Counted from the first letter of the stretch, positions 54,495-63,872 are shown. The stretch: DNA of 64,000 nt from Caballeronia turbans (GCA_001544655.2 FCOD02000012.1:124001-188000), one strand, 5' to 3'. Notes: generated by a model not told the origin, from the letters alone. A program made the numbers and translations.

Positions 54495-54659
54495 GAACGT
54501 CTCCTGATTCGACTTAACTGGAGCAGCATCGTCGGCTGCGTCTCTGGTGACATGGTCTGGCGGTTGCAACGCGTTCGACCACTCAAATCCAAAATCAAGA
54601 TACGCAGTTGCTTTCGCCCTTGCAATGCAATGATTACAATAGGGACATTGCGTCGAACA

Positions 54660-55574
54660 ATGACCACCGTGACTACCTCTGAGTTGCCTGATCTCAAGTT
54701 GCTTCAGCTTTTCGATTTGCTGTACGACGTTCGCAGCGTCACCCGCGCAGCCGAGCAGTTGGGACAGGCTCAGCCAACAGTCAGCATCTGGCTTGCGCGC
54801 CTGCGCGATCATCTACAGGATCCGCTGTTTGTCCGCACGCCAGGCGGCATGACGCCTACGCCGCAGGCGGACGCGCTGATCGGGCCATGTCGGGAAATCC
54901 TGGAGTCGTTGCGTCGGTTTTCCGCGTGGGATTTTTCGTTCGATCCGATGACAGCGAAGCGGCGGTTTCGCATTTGCATGACCGATGCGAGTCACATCAC
55001 GCTGCTTCCGCGAATGCTTGCGCACGTACGTGCACAAGCGCCGGGCATCCGGCTGGAGGCCGCGCGAATTGACGGCAACACGGAACGCGCGCTCGAATCG
55101 GGCGAAGCCGATCTGGCAATCGGGTATGTCCCGTGGCTCGGAAGCGGTATGTTTCAACAACAGCTCTACATGCAGGACTGGGTCTGCCTGGTCAATCCGA
55201 GCCATCCACGTATACGTGCAAGATTGACTCTCAAACAGTATCGCAGCGAGGGGCACGTCATCATTGCCGCAGGAACGGGCACGCAACTGTTAGAGCAGGC
55301 CCTTCTGCGCGAGGACATTGAGCGTGATGTTGTGCTTGAGCTTCCTGGGATGCTCGGGCTTGGATCGATCGTCAAGTCCACCGACCTCATTGCCACCTTG
55401 CCGCGCAACATTGGTGAAACGCTGGCGAGGGTGAACGACTTAACCGCCCATACGTGTCCGTTTCCGGTTGATAAGTTCGCAGTGCGCCAGCATTGGCACG
55501 CGAAATACCATCACGAGGCGGGTAATCGCTGGCTGCGCTCGGTCGTGGCCGATCTATTTCTGAGCATGAATTAG
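54660..55574 (+). CDS. LysR-family regulator, NahR/NodD-like sub-group
   Basis: 304 aa. The ATG is at 54660. The helix-turn-helix is LKLLQLFDLLYDVRSVTRAA, EQLGQAQPTVSIWLARLRDH with LQDPLFVRTPGGMTPTPQAD, typical of the NahR/NodD/SyrM branch. The effector domain starts RFRICMTDASHITLLPRMLA. It is transcribed away from the MHS transporter, the usual layout for a LysR protein that activates a divergent gene. The intergenic stretch contains TACAAT at 54635-54640 as a possible -10 for its own gene. An aromatic ligand is likely by family. Confidence 0.9.
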   Translation: MTTVTTSELPDLKLLQLFDLLYDVRSVTRAAEQLGQAQPTVSIWLARLRDHLQDPLFVRTPGGMTPTPQADALIGPCREILESLRRFSAWDFSFDPMTAKRRFRICMTDASHITLLPRMLAHVRAQAPGIRLEAARIDGNTERALESGEADLAIGYVPWLGSGMFQQQLYMQDWVCLVNPSHPRIRARLTLKQYRSEGHVIIAAGTGTQLLEQALLREDIERDVVLELPGMLGLGSIVKSTDLIATLPRNIGETLARVNDLTAHTCPFPVDKFAVRQHWHAKYHHEAGNRWLRSVVADLFLSMN

Positions 55575-55854
55575 GCTTTGAACGCAACGGTTCGGTCGAA
55601 GAGCAATTCGGTTTAGGAAAGAGGTTCGCTAGCGCGGTGCCGTCGTCGCGCCACGCAGCCGAAAGAGAACCACACTTTCAACCGCGCACCAATTTTTGCG
55701 AGCTCCTGTGGGCATCCCCGTAGGCTCGTGTGCGAAAGCATCGACATGGGGCGGTACTTCTTTCGGCCGGGGTTCGGCGGTCAGATCACCTCACACAAAG
55801 CGGCAGCCCGCAGCCTGGGGCTGTACCGGCAAAGGGGCGTGGGGCGTGCATTAG

Positions 55855-56508
55855 TCAACCCGCGTGTTCTGCGTAGGACGGAACTACGCGGAGCATGCTA
55901 GAGAAATGGGTGGCAACCCGGACAAAGAGCCGCCGTTCTTTTTTCAGAAACCTGCGGACGCCGGGATTGACGCTACAGGTGTTGTGCCGTACCCACCGCT
56001 CACGTCGGATTTTCAGTTCGATATCGAGATGGTGACTGCGATCGGAAAAGAGGGGTTCGAGATAAGGACAGAGCAGGCACTTACACATGTATGGGGCTAT
56101 GCAGTCGGCGTCGATTTGACGCGCCGAGACCTTCAGGCGCAAGCCAAGGCACAACGCCGGCCGTGGGACTGGGCGAAAGGGTTTGATGCGTCCGCTCCGG
56201 TTACGCAGCTTCGCCCTGTGAGTCAAATCGGTCACCCAACGACCGGTCGGATCTGGCTCGCCGTCAATGGTGAGGTTAAGCAAGAGAGCGATCTAAGCGA
56301 AATGGTCTGGCCGGTCGCTGACATCGTGAGGTACGTTTCGCAGTCGGTAGCTTTGAAACCGGGCGACATCATATTCTCGGGCACTCCCGCTGGTGTCGGT
56401 CCGCTGCATCCCGGTGATGTTGTTCGGGCGGTGTTGAGGGGATAGCTGGGTTCGAGTTCCGCGTGGGGCCGAAGTCGGCGGGCGCAGCGGCGACGGGGGC
56501 CAGCAAAT
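55855..56508 (+). pseudogene. Fumarylacetoacetate hydrolase family protein, truncated and frameshifted
   Basis: After a stop at 55852-55854 the frame reads RVFCVGRNYAEHAREMGGNP, PFFFQKPADAG, QFDIEMVTAIGKEG (metal-binding Glu), VDLTRRDLQAQAKAQRRPWD, WAKGFDASAPV and FSGTPAGVGPLHPGD, the body of a FAH-fold hydrolase. About 20 N-terminal residues are missing. Near 56430 the frame ends early; the next frame continues GGVEGIAGFEFRVGP to a stop at about 56508, as in intact relatives. The protein may still be made from a GTG at 55864, but without proper ends. Confidence 0.7.
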
Positions 56509-56608
56509 GATGAAAACTCTCCGCGTTTTTTCGCTGGCCGCCTGCACGAGCATGTCGATAGCGGCTCAAGCAGGCACCTTGCCAAGCCTTGCCGTTTGCA
56601 ACTTGTGA
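56507..56608 (+). pseudogene. Signal peptide of a lost exported protein
   Basis: A 33-codon frame MMKTLRVFSLAACTSMSIAA, QAGTLPSL ends in a stop soon after a good cleavage site (AAQA). It looks like the start of a porin or other exported protein whose remainder has been lost. No ribosome binding site of note. Confidence 0.35.
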
Positions 56609-57227
56609 CGAAGAGGTCTGGAAACTCGCCTGCTTGTAAGGTCCCGCGTACTGGACTACTGCCGGCCTTCTCCGACTATCTCCCTTTGCCGCGTCGCCAG
56701 CCGCCGGGCCACAAGGCGCCGTGGAAATCGAATTGCAATCGACAAGTACATCAGAAGCCGCCGATCGGGCTGCGGCGGATGCTCCACATGAGGCGTCGCG
56801 CCGGGAAGGGGAGCGCCCGACTGTCGGCAGTCGGCTACCCGACGTTGGATCGGAGTATTAGGCTCACCGGGCAGCGCACGTGGTCGATCACGCATGCGAA
56901 TGGGGCCAGCACGCGTATCGTTCGATACGTTTGCGCATCGGCATTTCGCCCGCTGGTGAGCTGGGATATCTGTGTCGAGCGACAAGGCCGTTGACAGCGT
57001 TCCGTTGTAGAACGACCCGTGAACGCCTTCCGAGGGCTTAATGACAGCCGTTGGCCATGTGGTAGCCGGCTCCCGGTCTGCCGCCGGCTGGTATCTGGCT
57101 GTAGTCGGCGGGCGGATTCAACCGGTCGATGCAACACCTAGAATCTGCGTGAGCAGCGGAGGTGTTGCATATCAAGCAGCGACCGAGAATTTATTACTCC
57201 GAGATCCAGAAAGCGCTGATGTGGGAC
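56609..57227. other. Intergenic, no supported gene
   Basis: About 620 bp with only chance frames. Probably the worn remains of genes between the two relics. Confidence 0.4.
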
Positions 57228-57370
57228 CGAAGGCGATTCCTTTCACGGTGAGCATCGGCGTGGCGACACGCGAGGCCGGTGAGCGCGACGTGAATGCGCT
57301 CATGCGGCGCGCGGACCGGCGTTGTATCACGCGAAGGCGGCGGGGCGTAATCGTGTCGAGGTTAGATGAA
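57228..57370 (+). pseudogene. GGDEF-domain tail, frameshifted
   Basis: One frame gives IPFTVSIGVATREAGERDVN, ALMRRADR; the next continues LYHAKAAGRNRVEVR and a stop. This is the C-terminal third of a diguanylate cyclase domain. The catalytic GGDEF segment is not present upstream. One lost base near 57323 explains the break. Confidence 0.68.
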
Positions 57371-57448
57371 CGCGGTGACGTAGTCTCATGCTGGAAACCG
57401 TGGCTGTGTCGGGTAGAAGCCGGGCCTGCAAGAAGCGCGAGTCCGCGC

Positions 57449-59818
57449 TTAATCCGTGAACAACGCCTTGCGGATGATCGCGTGCACGCCCCAGTTGCCA
57501 TCGACGACTTGCGTGACGCCGAAGTCCACCGCCACCGACATCAGCGAGATGGCTTCGTCTTCGGTGAGTCCCTTGGTGGACATCAGAAACCGCCGCGTCT
57601 TGATGAAGGCATCGCGCATGGCCTGATCCAGCGTGGACTTCTGATAGACCTCGCTTTGCGCGCTGGTGCCGAATTCGGCCAGATAGTCGGGATGGCTGAA
57701 GCCGTGCAGCACCCATTCATCGGCGGTTTCGACAAGCGGATAGGTGAGGTCCGCGAACGACTGCGAGGCAAGCGTGGACTTCTTGTGCAGGATCAGTTCG
57801 AAGTCGCCGGTGAGCGAGCATTCGATGGCCGTGCCGCACAACTCGGAATCTCCTTGCGACGCGTGCGGGTCACCGATTGACAAGAGCGCGCCGGCCACGC
57901 CGACCGGCAGAAACACGCTTGCGCCCGGGCCCACGCGCCAGTTGTCGAGATTGCCGCCGAAGGCCGAAGGCGGAATCGAATCGATCAGACCGTTCTGCTG
58001 CGGCGCCACGCCGATCACGCCGAAGTGCGGTCGCACGGGAATGGTCACGTTCCTCAGCACGTCGTGATTCTCGACCACGCTCGCGTGGTCCACCGGCACG
58101 CCGGGATAATCGATGATCGGATGCAGCACGCCGAAGGGATCGCGCTGCGGCGTCCAGCGATAGTTGTAGACGGCGCGCGCATAGGCGCTGTCGTCGCGCG
58201 CTTCGTCCGTGTGGATCTCGTAGATGGTTACGACTTCGCGCGGCTTCGGTTCGGTGAGCAGCTCGCGATAATGAAAGCCCCACCACGCCGCAACGTTGCT
58301 GCCGAACGCGCGGCCGTGGAACTTCGGATTCGTGCAGCGGCGAGGATGAATATCGACGATGCGCACTTCGAGCACATCGCCCGGTTCCGCGCCCGTCACC
58401 GCAATCGGCCCGGTGCAGATATGCACGCCGAAGCCTTCGCCCGCGCCGCGTCCATAGATGGAGGCGTTCATCGGGCCCGCGCCGCGACGGTCGACGTTCT
58501 TGCGTTCGGGTGTCCAGTGGAACACGCTCTCCGCGCCGGGATCGCCCGCGATCATGCGGTCCCAGTCATCCGACGCATGCTGCGTGAGCGCTTCGACCGT
58601 CACCGTATCGCCGCTCGCGACTTCGAGCACGGGCTTGAGATCGTGGCTGAAATAGCCCCAGTGCACCGTGTTCGCCGTTGCCCGCAGCAAATGATGCCGC
58701 GGCCTGCCGCCCGTCCGCGCGGGCCGCGCTTGCACGGCATCGCTTTCTTCGCGCACGGCGACGAGCGTGTCGCCCGTCTCTTCACTGCGCGCTTGCGCGA
58801 CCAGACTCGCGGCGTTCACCGGCAGCCCGCGCGATAGCGAATGCACGAGATGGCGCGCGAGTTCCAGGTTCGCTTCGTGCCGGAACGTGCGGGGCGATGC
58901 GCCATAACGCTCGCGGAACACGCGGCTGAAGTGCGCCGGATCGTTGAAGCCCCAGCGAAAGCAGATGTCGGATATGGAGACTTTCTCCGAGAGCGGATCG
59001 GCCAGTTCCGCGCGGCAGCGTTCGAGGCGGCGCGAGCGCACATAAGTCGAGAAACTCTGTCCGGCGAGTTCGAACAGCTTCTGCACGTAACGCGGCGACA
59101 CGCGTTCGTCTTTGGCGAGCGAGGTCACGCTCAGGGCTGAATCGGCGAGATGCGTTTCGATAAAGCGGCACAGGCGCGCGAACAACGCCGACTGCGGCGG
59201 CGTCAGCCCGTTGAACGAACCTTTGCGTTCCTGTCCGGCAAGACAGGCCACGAGCATTTCGGCGAGCGCGAGTTCGGTGGGACGCAACTCCTGCGCGCTC
59301 AGCGTTTCGAGGCTTTCCACGACCGAACGCAGAAAGCCCGAGAAGATGTGGCCGATGCCCGTCGCGCCCGGCAGCAACGCCACGCGCAACGAGAGCGGCG
59401 AGATGACACGCGCGTTGATGGCGCTCTTAGGCGCCCGCACGATGAACGCGCGAAAGCGTCCCGCGAAAACCAGTGACGCGCTCTGTCCCGGCGCTGCATA
59501 CACGATGTCATGCGGGCTCACTCGCTCGCGCAGACCATCGGCGATGAGCGTGGCGTCGCCATCGATCAGCAGCACGAGCATGAGACTGTCCGCATGATCC
59601 GCGCTCATCTGCAGCGTCTGCGCGGCCGAGGCGATGGTCGTGAATTCGATCCCGCCCGCCGACAGGCGCGAGGTCAGCGTGCCGTGCAGACCGCGTTCGC
59701 CGCCTTCGATCTTGCTGCGCCATCCGAGACGTGCGAGCGCCGCGTTCCATTCATGACGGCGTTCGAACTCGGGATACGACTCGGTGGTGAAGCGCGACAG
59801 GTTCAACGAAAACTCCAC
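57449..59818 (-). CDS. AraC-type regulator fused to acetamidase/formamidase
   Basis: 789 aa in one open frame, starting with GTG at 59818 (ribosome binding site weak). Residues 1-200 are an AraC-binding-like sensory domain (SLMLVLLIDGDATLIADGLR). Residues 211-316 are the two helix-turn-helix motifs of AraC: FIETHLADSALSVTSLAKDE, RVSPRYVQKLFELAGQSFST, ISDICFRWGFNDPAHFSRVF, RERYGASPRTFR. A 65-residue linker leads to a complete acetamidase/formamidase domain from 381 (ANTVHWGYF, GDPGAESVF, GRAFGSNVAAWWGFHYREL, SIGDPHASQGDSELCGTAIE). The enzyme half is paralogous to the gene at 62.6 kb. Regulator and likely product- or substrate-handling enzyme are thus one protein. It is divergent from the ABC transporter genes. 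Confidence 0.88.
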   Translation of the reverse strand: MEFSLNLSRFTTESYPEFERRHEWNAALARLGWRSKIEGGERGLHGTLTSRLSAGGIEFTTIASAAQTLQMSADHADSLMLVLLIDGDATLIADGLRERVSPHDIVYAAPGQSASLVFAGRFRAFIVRAPKSAINARVISPLSLRVALLPGATGIGHIFSGFLRSVVESLETLSAQELRPTELALAEMLVACLAGQERKGSFNGLTPPQSALFARLCRFIETHLADSALSVTSLAKDERVSPRYVQKLFELAGQSFSTYVRSRRLERCRAELADPLSEKVSISDICFRWGFNDPAHFSRVFRERYGASPRTFRHEANLELARHLVHSLSRGLPVNAASLVAQARSEETGDTLVAVREESDAVQARPARTGGRPRHHLLRATANTVHWGYFSHDLKPVLEVASGDTVTVEALTQHASDDWDRMIAGDPGAESVFHWTPERKNVDRRGAGPMNASIYGRGAGEGFGVHICTGPIAVTGAEPGDVLEVRIVDIHPRRCTNPKFHGRAFGSNVAAWWGFHYRELLTEPKPREVVTIYEIHTDEARDDSAYARAVYNYRWTPQRDPFGVLHPIIDYPGVPVDHASVVENHDVLRNVTIPVRPHFGVIGVAPQQNGLIDSIPPSAFGGNLDNWRVGPGASVFLPVGVAGALLSIGDPHASQGDSELCGTAIECSLTGDFELILHKKSTLASQSFADLTYPLVETADEWVLHGFSHPDYLAEFGTSAQSEVYQKSTLDQAMRDAFIKTRRFLMSTKGLTEDEAISLMSVAVDFGVTQVVDGNWGVHAIIRKALFTD

Positions 59819-60096
59819 GATAGGCGAAGCAGGAAAAGCATTCCAAAAGCAACCTTCACGCCATCGCGCTGCTTACGGCGCCGGGTGCGTCGCGTATCAA
59901 AGACAGTGCATACATGCGCCATCGCGGCGCACGCCTGCACTTGCGCGCATCACGCGACGCGCTGCGTCATGCGTTCTTGGATGAGCGTGCACGCCAATAC
60001 CAGCAGTTGTGCGCAGCCAGTCAAGTTCGCGAGATTTCGGTCGCCTACGCTCTGGGCATCGCAAGTCAATCGTCGTCAGCCGTCAGGAGCGTATCG
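59819..60096. promoter_or_regulatory. Divergent control region between the AraC-amidase fusion and the ABC transporter
   Basis: 278 bp without a gene. It is the natural target of the fused AraC domain. I see no clear pair of direct repeats that would mark its binding sites. CAGGAGCGTATCG at the end is the ribosome binding site of the binding-protein gene. Confidence 0.4.
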
Positions 60097-60978
60097 ATGC
60101 AAAGGAATCTCGTGGGCCGGTTATCTCGCGCAGGATTTGGCGCGCTGTGCGCGGTGTTGTTCGCCTTCGCGGGACAGGCGCACGCCGCCGCGCCCGCAGA
60201 ATGCAGCGCGTTGCAGGCGAAGTACCCGCAGTTCAAGGGCAAGACACTCACCAATGCGATCAACCCACATACGCCGGGCTATGAAGCGCTCGACCCGAAC
60301 GATCCGAGCAAGTACATCGGCTTCGATATCGATCTGGGCGAGTTGATCGCGCAATGCCTCGGCTTCACGATTGCCTACAAGCCCGTGACCTTCGCCGCGC
60401 TGCTCACGACCTTGCAGAGCGGTCAGGCCGATATCGTTATCTCCGATATCTACGCGACCGAGGAGCGCGCCAAGGCCGCGGACTTCATCACGTACTCGAA
60501 GGTGTTCGACGGCGTACTCGTCGCCAAGGGCAATCCGAAGAAGATCACCGGCATCAACACGTCGATGTGCGGCACGACCGCCGCCGAAAACACGGGCTAT
60601 GTGGAAGTGCCGCTGATTCAGGCGCTGGCGCCGCAATGCAAGGCGGCCGGCAAGCCCGAAGCCACCGTGCAGCTTTACGACAACAACGCCAACTGCATCC
60701 AGGCCATTCTCGCGGGCCGCGCCGATACGTACATCAACGACGTGAACACGGTCGACCAGGCGGTGAAGGCGTATCCGGACAAGCTGGAGAAAGCGACCGC
60801 CGTGACCTTGCCGTACTTCGTGGGCATCGGCGTGCCGAAGGACAAGCCCGATTTCCGCGATGCCGTGATGGCCGCGCTCGTCGCCATTCAGAAGAGCGGC
60901 GCGCAGTCCGGGCTACTCAAGAAGTGGAGCCTCGGCGTCGAGAATCTCGCGACGCCGCAACTCGTCGTTGCGAAGTAA
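60097..60978 (+). CDS. ABC transporter substrate-binding protein, polar amino acid type (family 3)
   Basis: 293 aa. The ATG at 60097 has AGGAG at eight bases. Signal peptide: SRAGFGALCAVLFAFAGQAH with cleavage after AHA near residue 30. The mature domain shows YIGFDIDLGELIAQCLGFTI, FAALLTTLQSGQADIVISDI, YATEERAKAADFITYSKVFD, and LAGRADTYINDVNTVDQAVK, typical of family 3 binding proteins. Five or six cysteines (AEC, AQCL, SMCGTT, PQCKA, NANC) may form disulfides. The ligand is probably a small polar compound; given the flanking amidases, an amide or amino-acid amide is a reasonable guess. Confidence 0.87.
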   Translation: MQRNLVGRLSRAGFGALCAVLFAFAGQAHAAAPAECSALQAKYPQFKGKTLTNAINPHTPGYEALDPNDPSKYIGFDIDLGELIAQCLGFTIAYKPVTFAALLTTLQSGQADIVISDIYATEERAKAADFITYSKVFDGVLVAKGNPKKITGINTSMCGTTAAENTGYVEVPLIQALAPQCKAAGKPEATVQLYDNNANCIQAILAGRADTYINDVNTVDQAVKAYPDKLEKATAVTLPYFVGIGVPKDKPDFRDAVMAALVAIQKSGAQSGLLKKWSLGVENLATPQLVVAK

Positions 60979-60995
60979 GCGCGGAAGCATCGGCT

Positions 60996-62576
60996 ATGGA
61001 CCTGTTCCTTCACTATCTCGGCCTGCCTTATCTGCTCGACGGCATCCGCTTCACGATCGCCGTCACCTTGCTCGGACTCGCGGGCGGGCTCGTGCTGGGA
61101 CTCGTCCTTGCCGCCATGCAACTGAGCCGAATCGGACCGCTCGCGGCCATCGCGCGCGGCTATACGGTGATTTTTCGCGGCACGCCGCTGATTCTGCAAC
61201 TCGTGTTCGCCTACGACGCCCTGCCGCATATCGGCATCAAGCTGAGCGCCATCGGCGCGGCGGGCCTCGCGCTCGCCGCGAACGAAGCGCCTTTCATCGC
61301 GGAGATATTCCGCTCGGGCGTGCTCGGCGTGGATCGCGGACAGACGCTCGCGGGGCAGGCGCTCGGCATGACGCCTTCCGTGTTGATGCGCCGGATCATC
61401 GCGCCGCAGGCCCTTCGCTCGATGATTCCCGCGCTCGGCAACGAAACCGTCAGCGCGTTGAAGAACTCTTCGCTGGCTTCGGTTATCTCTGTGGGTGAGC
61501 TGACCTTGCGCAGCACGCAGCTTGCATCGTCGACGTTCGACTTCTTTTCGATCTTCTTTGCGTCGGGTCTCTTGTATTTGTGTCTGACGGGCGCGATTGC
61601 CGCTATTCAGCTGATGATCGAACGCGCGCTCGATCTGGACCGCGCCAGCACGCGCGGCGGCTTCTGGGGACGACGCCGGAGCGCGCCTGTACCGACGCCC
61701 GCAGGCCCGACCGATCTGCCACCTGTCTTCGTCCCGGCGCCCGTCACACCCGGCGACCGCGCACGCCGTTACGACGCGCTGTCTCGTAACAGTACCGCCG
61801 TGCAGATAAACGGCGTACACAAGCATTACGGCGAGCAGCCGGTGCTCAATGGCTTCGATCTAAACATCCGCTCCGGCGAAGTCGTCGCGTTGCTCGGACC
61901 GAGCGGCTCGGGCAAGAGCACGCTGCTTCGCTGCATCAATCATCTGGAACAGTGGGAACAAGGCGAGATACGCGTGGGCGGACGTCGTCTCGGCTTTCGC
62001 GATGACGGGCGGCGCATGAATCCGCGCGAGCTTGCGAAGGAGCGCGCGAGTCTTGGCGTCGCCATGGTGTTCCAGCAGTTCAATCTTTTCGGCCATCTGA
62101 CGGCGCGCGAGAACATTGCATTGCCGCTCGTCTGGGTGCATGGCGCGACGCTCGCCGATGCCAACCGACGCGCGGATGCCCTGCTCGAACGCGTGGGCCT
62201 CGCGCATCGCGCCGATGCTCTGCCGCGTCATCTGTCCGGCGGCCAGCAACAACGCGTGGCGATTGCGCGTGCGCTGGCGCCGAATCCGCGCGTGCTGCTT
62301 CTCGACGAGCCGACTTCCGCGCTCGATCCTGAACTCGTGGGCGAAGTGCTCGAAGTGATCCGCCGCCTCGCGCTCGACGATGGCCTGACGATGATCATTT
62401 CGACGCATCAGTTGCGCTTCGCCGATGAAGTGGCCGACCGCGTCGTGTTCCTGAGCGGCGGGACCGTCGTGGAGGACGGATCCGCGCATCAGGTTTTGAC
62501 GCAGCCGCATCATCCGTTGACGGCGCGCTTTCTCAACGTGATGGGCGCGGGCAGCACGCTCGAAACCGTGCACTGA
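60996..62576 (+). CDS. Fused ABC transporter permease-ATPase, amino acid type
   Basis: 526 aa from the ATG at 60996, 17 bp behind the binding-protein gene. Residues 1-215 are a HisM/GlnP-type permease with about five helices (GIRFTIAVTLLGLAGGLVLG; FRGTPLILQLVFAYDALP; EIFRSGVLGVDRGQTLAGQA, LGMTP as EAA loop). A Pro-rich linker covers about 228-262. Residues 268-526 are the ATPase: Walker A GPSGSGKST at 301, signature LSGGQQQRVAIARAL, Walker B VLLLDEPTSALDPE, H-loop ISTHQ. All catalytic motifs are intact. Joining both domains in one chain implies a homodimeric transporter. Confidence 0.9.
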   Translation: MDLFLHYLGLPYLLDGIRFTIAVTLLGLAGGLVLGLVLAAMQLSRIGPLAAIARGYTVIFRGTPLILQLVFAYDALPHIGIKLSAIGAAGLALAANEAPFIAEIFRSGVLGVDRGQTLAGQALGMTPSVLMRRIIAPQALRSMIPALGNETVSALKNSSLASVISVGELTLRSTQLASSTFDFFSIFFASGLLYLCLTGAIAAIQLMIERALDLDRASTRGGFWGRRRSAPVPTPAGPTDLPPVFVPAPVTPGDRARRYDALSRNSTAVQINGVHKHYGEQPVLNGFDLNIRSGEVVALLGPSGSGKSTLLRCINHLEQWEQGEIRVGGRRLGFRDDGRRMNPRELAKERASLGVAMVFQQFNLFGHLTARENIALPLVWVHGATLADANRRADALLERVGLAHRADALPRHLSGGQQQRVAIARALAPNPRVLLLDEPTSALDPELVGEVLEVIRRLALDDGLTMIISTHQLRFADEVADRVVFLSGGTVVEDGSAHQVLTQPHHPLTARFLNVMGAGSTLETVH

Positions 62577-62615
62577 ATCACATCGATAAGACACCCACTT
62601 GCCAAGGACGATTCA

Positions 62616-63866
62616 ATGAAGCATTACACGCTGCCCGTTTCATCATCCACCGTGCATTGGGGATACTTCAGCAAACGGGTAGAACCGCGCCTCACGCTCA
62701 AGTCGGGCGACCGCGCCACCATCGAAACGCTGACGCATCACGCCAACGACGACCACGAGCGCATGATCGCGGGCGATCCGGGCGCGCAAAGCGTGTTCGA
62801 ATGGACGCGCGAGCACAAGGCCGTTTCGCGGCGCGGCGCGGGTCCGACCGAAGGACCGTTCCGCCTGGGCGCTGGCGAAGGCGTGGGCGTGCATCTGCTG
62901 ACCGGTCCGGTGGCAATCGAAGGCGCCGAACCTGGCGACGTGCTCGAAGTGCGCATCCTCGATGTCAGGCCGCGGCCCAGTTGCAGCGCGTGTCATGCAG
63001 GCAAGTGCTTCGGCTCGAACGTGGCCGCGTCGTGGGGCTTTCAGTATCACGATCTGATCGAGGAGCCGAAGCCGCGCGAAGTGGTGACCATCTTCGAACT
63101 CGATACTTCCGGCGAACCGTATGCGCGCGCGGTCTACAACTATGTGTGGACGCCGCAGACCGACCCGGATGGCATCGTGCATGCGACTATCGATTATCCC
63201 GGCGTGCAGGTGGATCACCGGCTCGTGACGAAGCGCGAAAACATCTTGCCGGATATCCGCGTGCCGGCGCGACTGCATTTCGGCACCATGGGCGTCGCGC
63301 CCGCCGAAGCGGACTATGTCAGTTCCATTCCGCCGAGCTACACGGGCGGCAACATCGATGACTGGCGCATCGGCCGGGGCGCGACCATGTATTACCCGGT
63401 GGCGGTCGAGGGCGCGCTCTTCTCCGTGGGCGACCCGCACGCCGCGCAGGGCGACAGCGAGCTAGGCGGCACGGCGATCGAAACATCCTTGACGGGGGAC
63501 TTCGAATTCATCCTGCATAAGAAAGCGGACCTCGAAGGCACGCTGCTCGAAGGGCTCACGCATCCGCTGCTCGAGACAGATCAGCAATGGTCGGTGTATG
63601 GCTTCACGTTCCCCAACTATCTGGCCGAACTCGGGACTAGCGCGCAGGTAGAAGTGGCGCAGCATGCGAGCCTCGACAAAGCCATGCGCGACGCCTTTCG
63701 CAAGCTACGCCGCTTCCTGATGACGGTGCATGGTTTGAGCGAAGACGAAGCCATTGCGCTGATGTCGGTAGCGGCGGACTTCGGCGTGACGCAGGTGGTC
63801 GACGCGAACTGGGGCGTACATGGTTCGATCCGCAAGGACGTGTTTGCGAACTACAAGAAGAGTTGA
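62616..63866 (+). CDS. Acetamidase/formamidase family enzyme
   Basis: 416 aa, free-standing paralog of the C-terminal half of the fusion protein. Shared blocks: STVHWGYFS, RMIAGDPGAQSVFEW, RRGAGP, LEVRILDVRPR, FGSNVAASWGFQYHDL, EEPKPREVVTIFELD, YARAVYNYVWTPQTDPDG, IDYPGVQVDH and FSVGDPHAAQGDSELGGTAI. By eye more than half of the aligned residues agree. It has a cysteine group C-S-A-C-x-x-x-x-C at about residues 126-134 where the fusion protein has C-T-N-P-K. Hydrolyses short amides such as formamide or acetamide to ammonia and acid. It closes the plus-strand operon, 39 bp behind the transporter. Confidence 0.88.
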   Translation: MKHYTLPVSSSTVHWGYFSKRVEPRLTLKSGDRATIETLTHHANDDHERMIAGDPGAQSVFEWTREHKAVSRRGAGPTEGPFRLGAGEGVGVHLLTGPVAIEGAEPGDVLEVRILDVRPRPSCSACHAGKCFGSNVAASWGFQYHDLIEEPKPREVVTIFELDTSGEPYARAVYNYVWTPQTDPDGIVHATIDYPGVQVDHRLVTKRENILPDIRVPARLHFGTMGVAPAEADYVSSIPPSYTGGNIDDWRIGRGATMYYPVAVEGALFSVGDPHAAQGDSELGGTAIETSLTGDFEFILHKKADLEGTLLEGLTHPLLETDQQWSVYGFTFPNYLAELGTSAQVEVAQHASLDKAMRDAFRKLRRFLMTVHGLSEDEAIALMSVAADFGVTQVVDANWGVHGSIRKDVFANYKKS

Positions 63867-63872
63867 TCTTCG

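Noticed and set aside
53259-54659. N-terminal extension of the LysR frame to 771 codons
   Set aside because: The extension lies opposite the MHS transporter gene and has the composition of an antisense frame; the regulator begins at 54660.
60354-60995. Extension of the permease-ATPase frame into the binding-protein gene
   Set aside because: Those 214 codons overlap the binding-protein gene in another frame and are Arg-rich noise; the membrane domain begins at the ATG at 60996.
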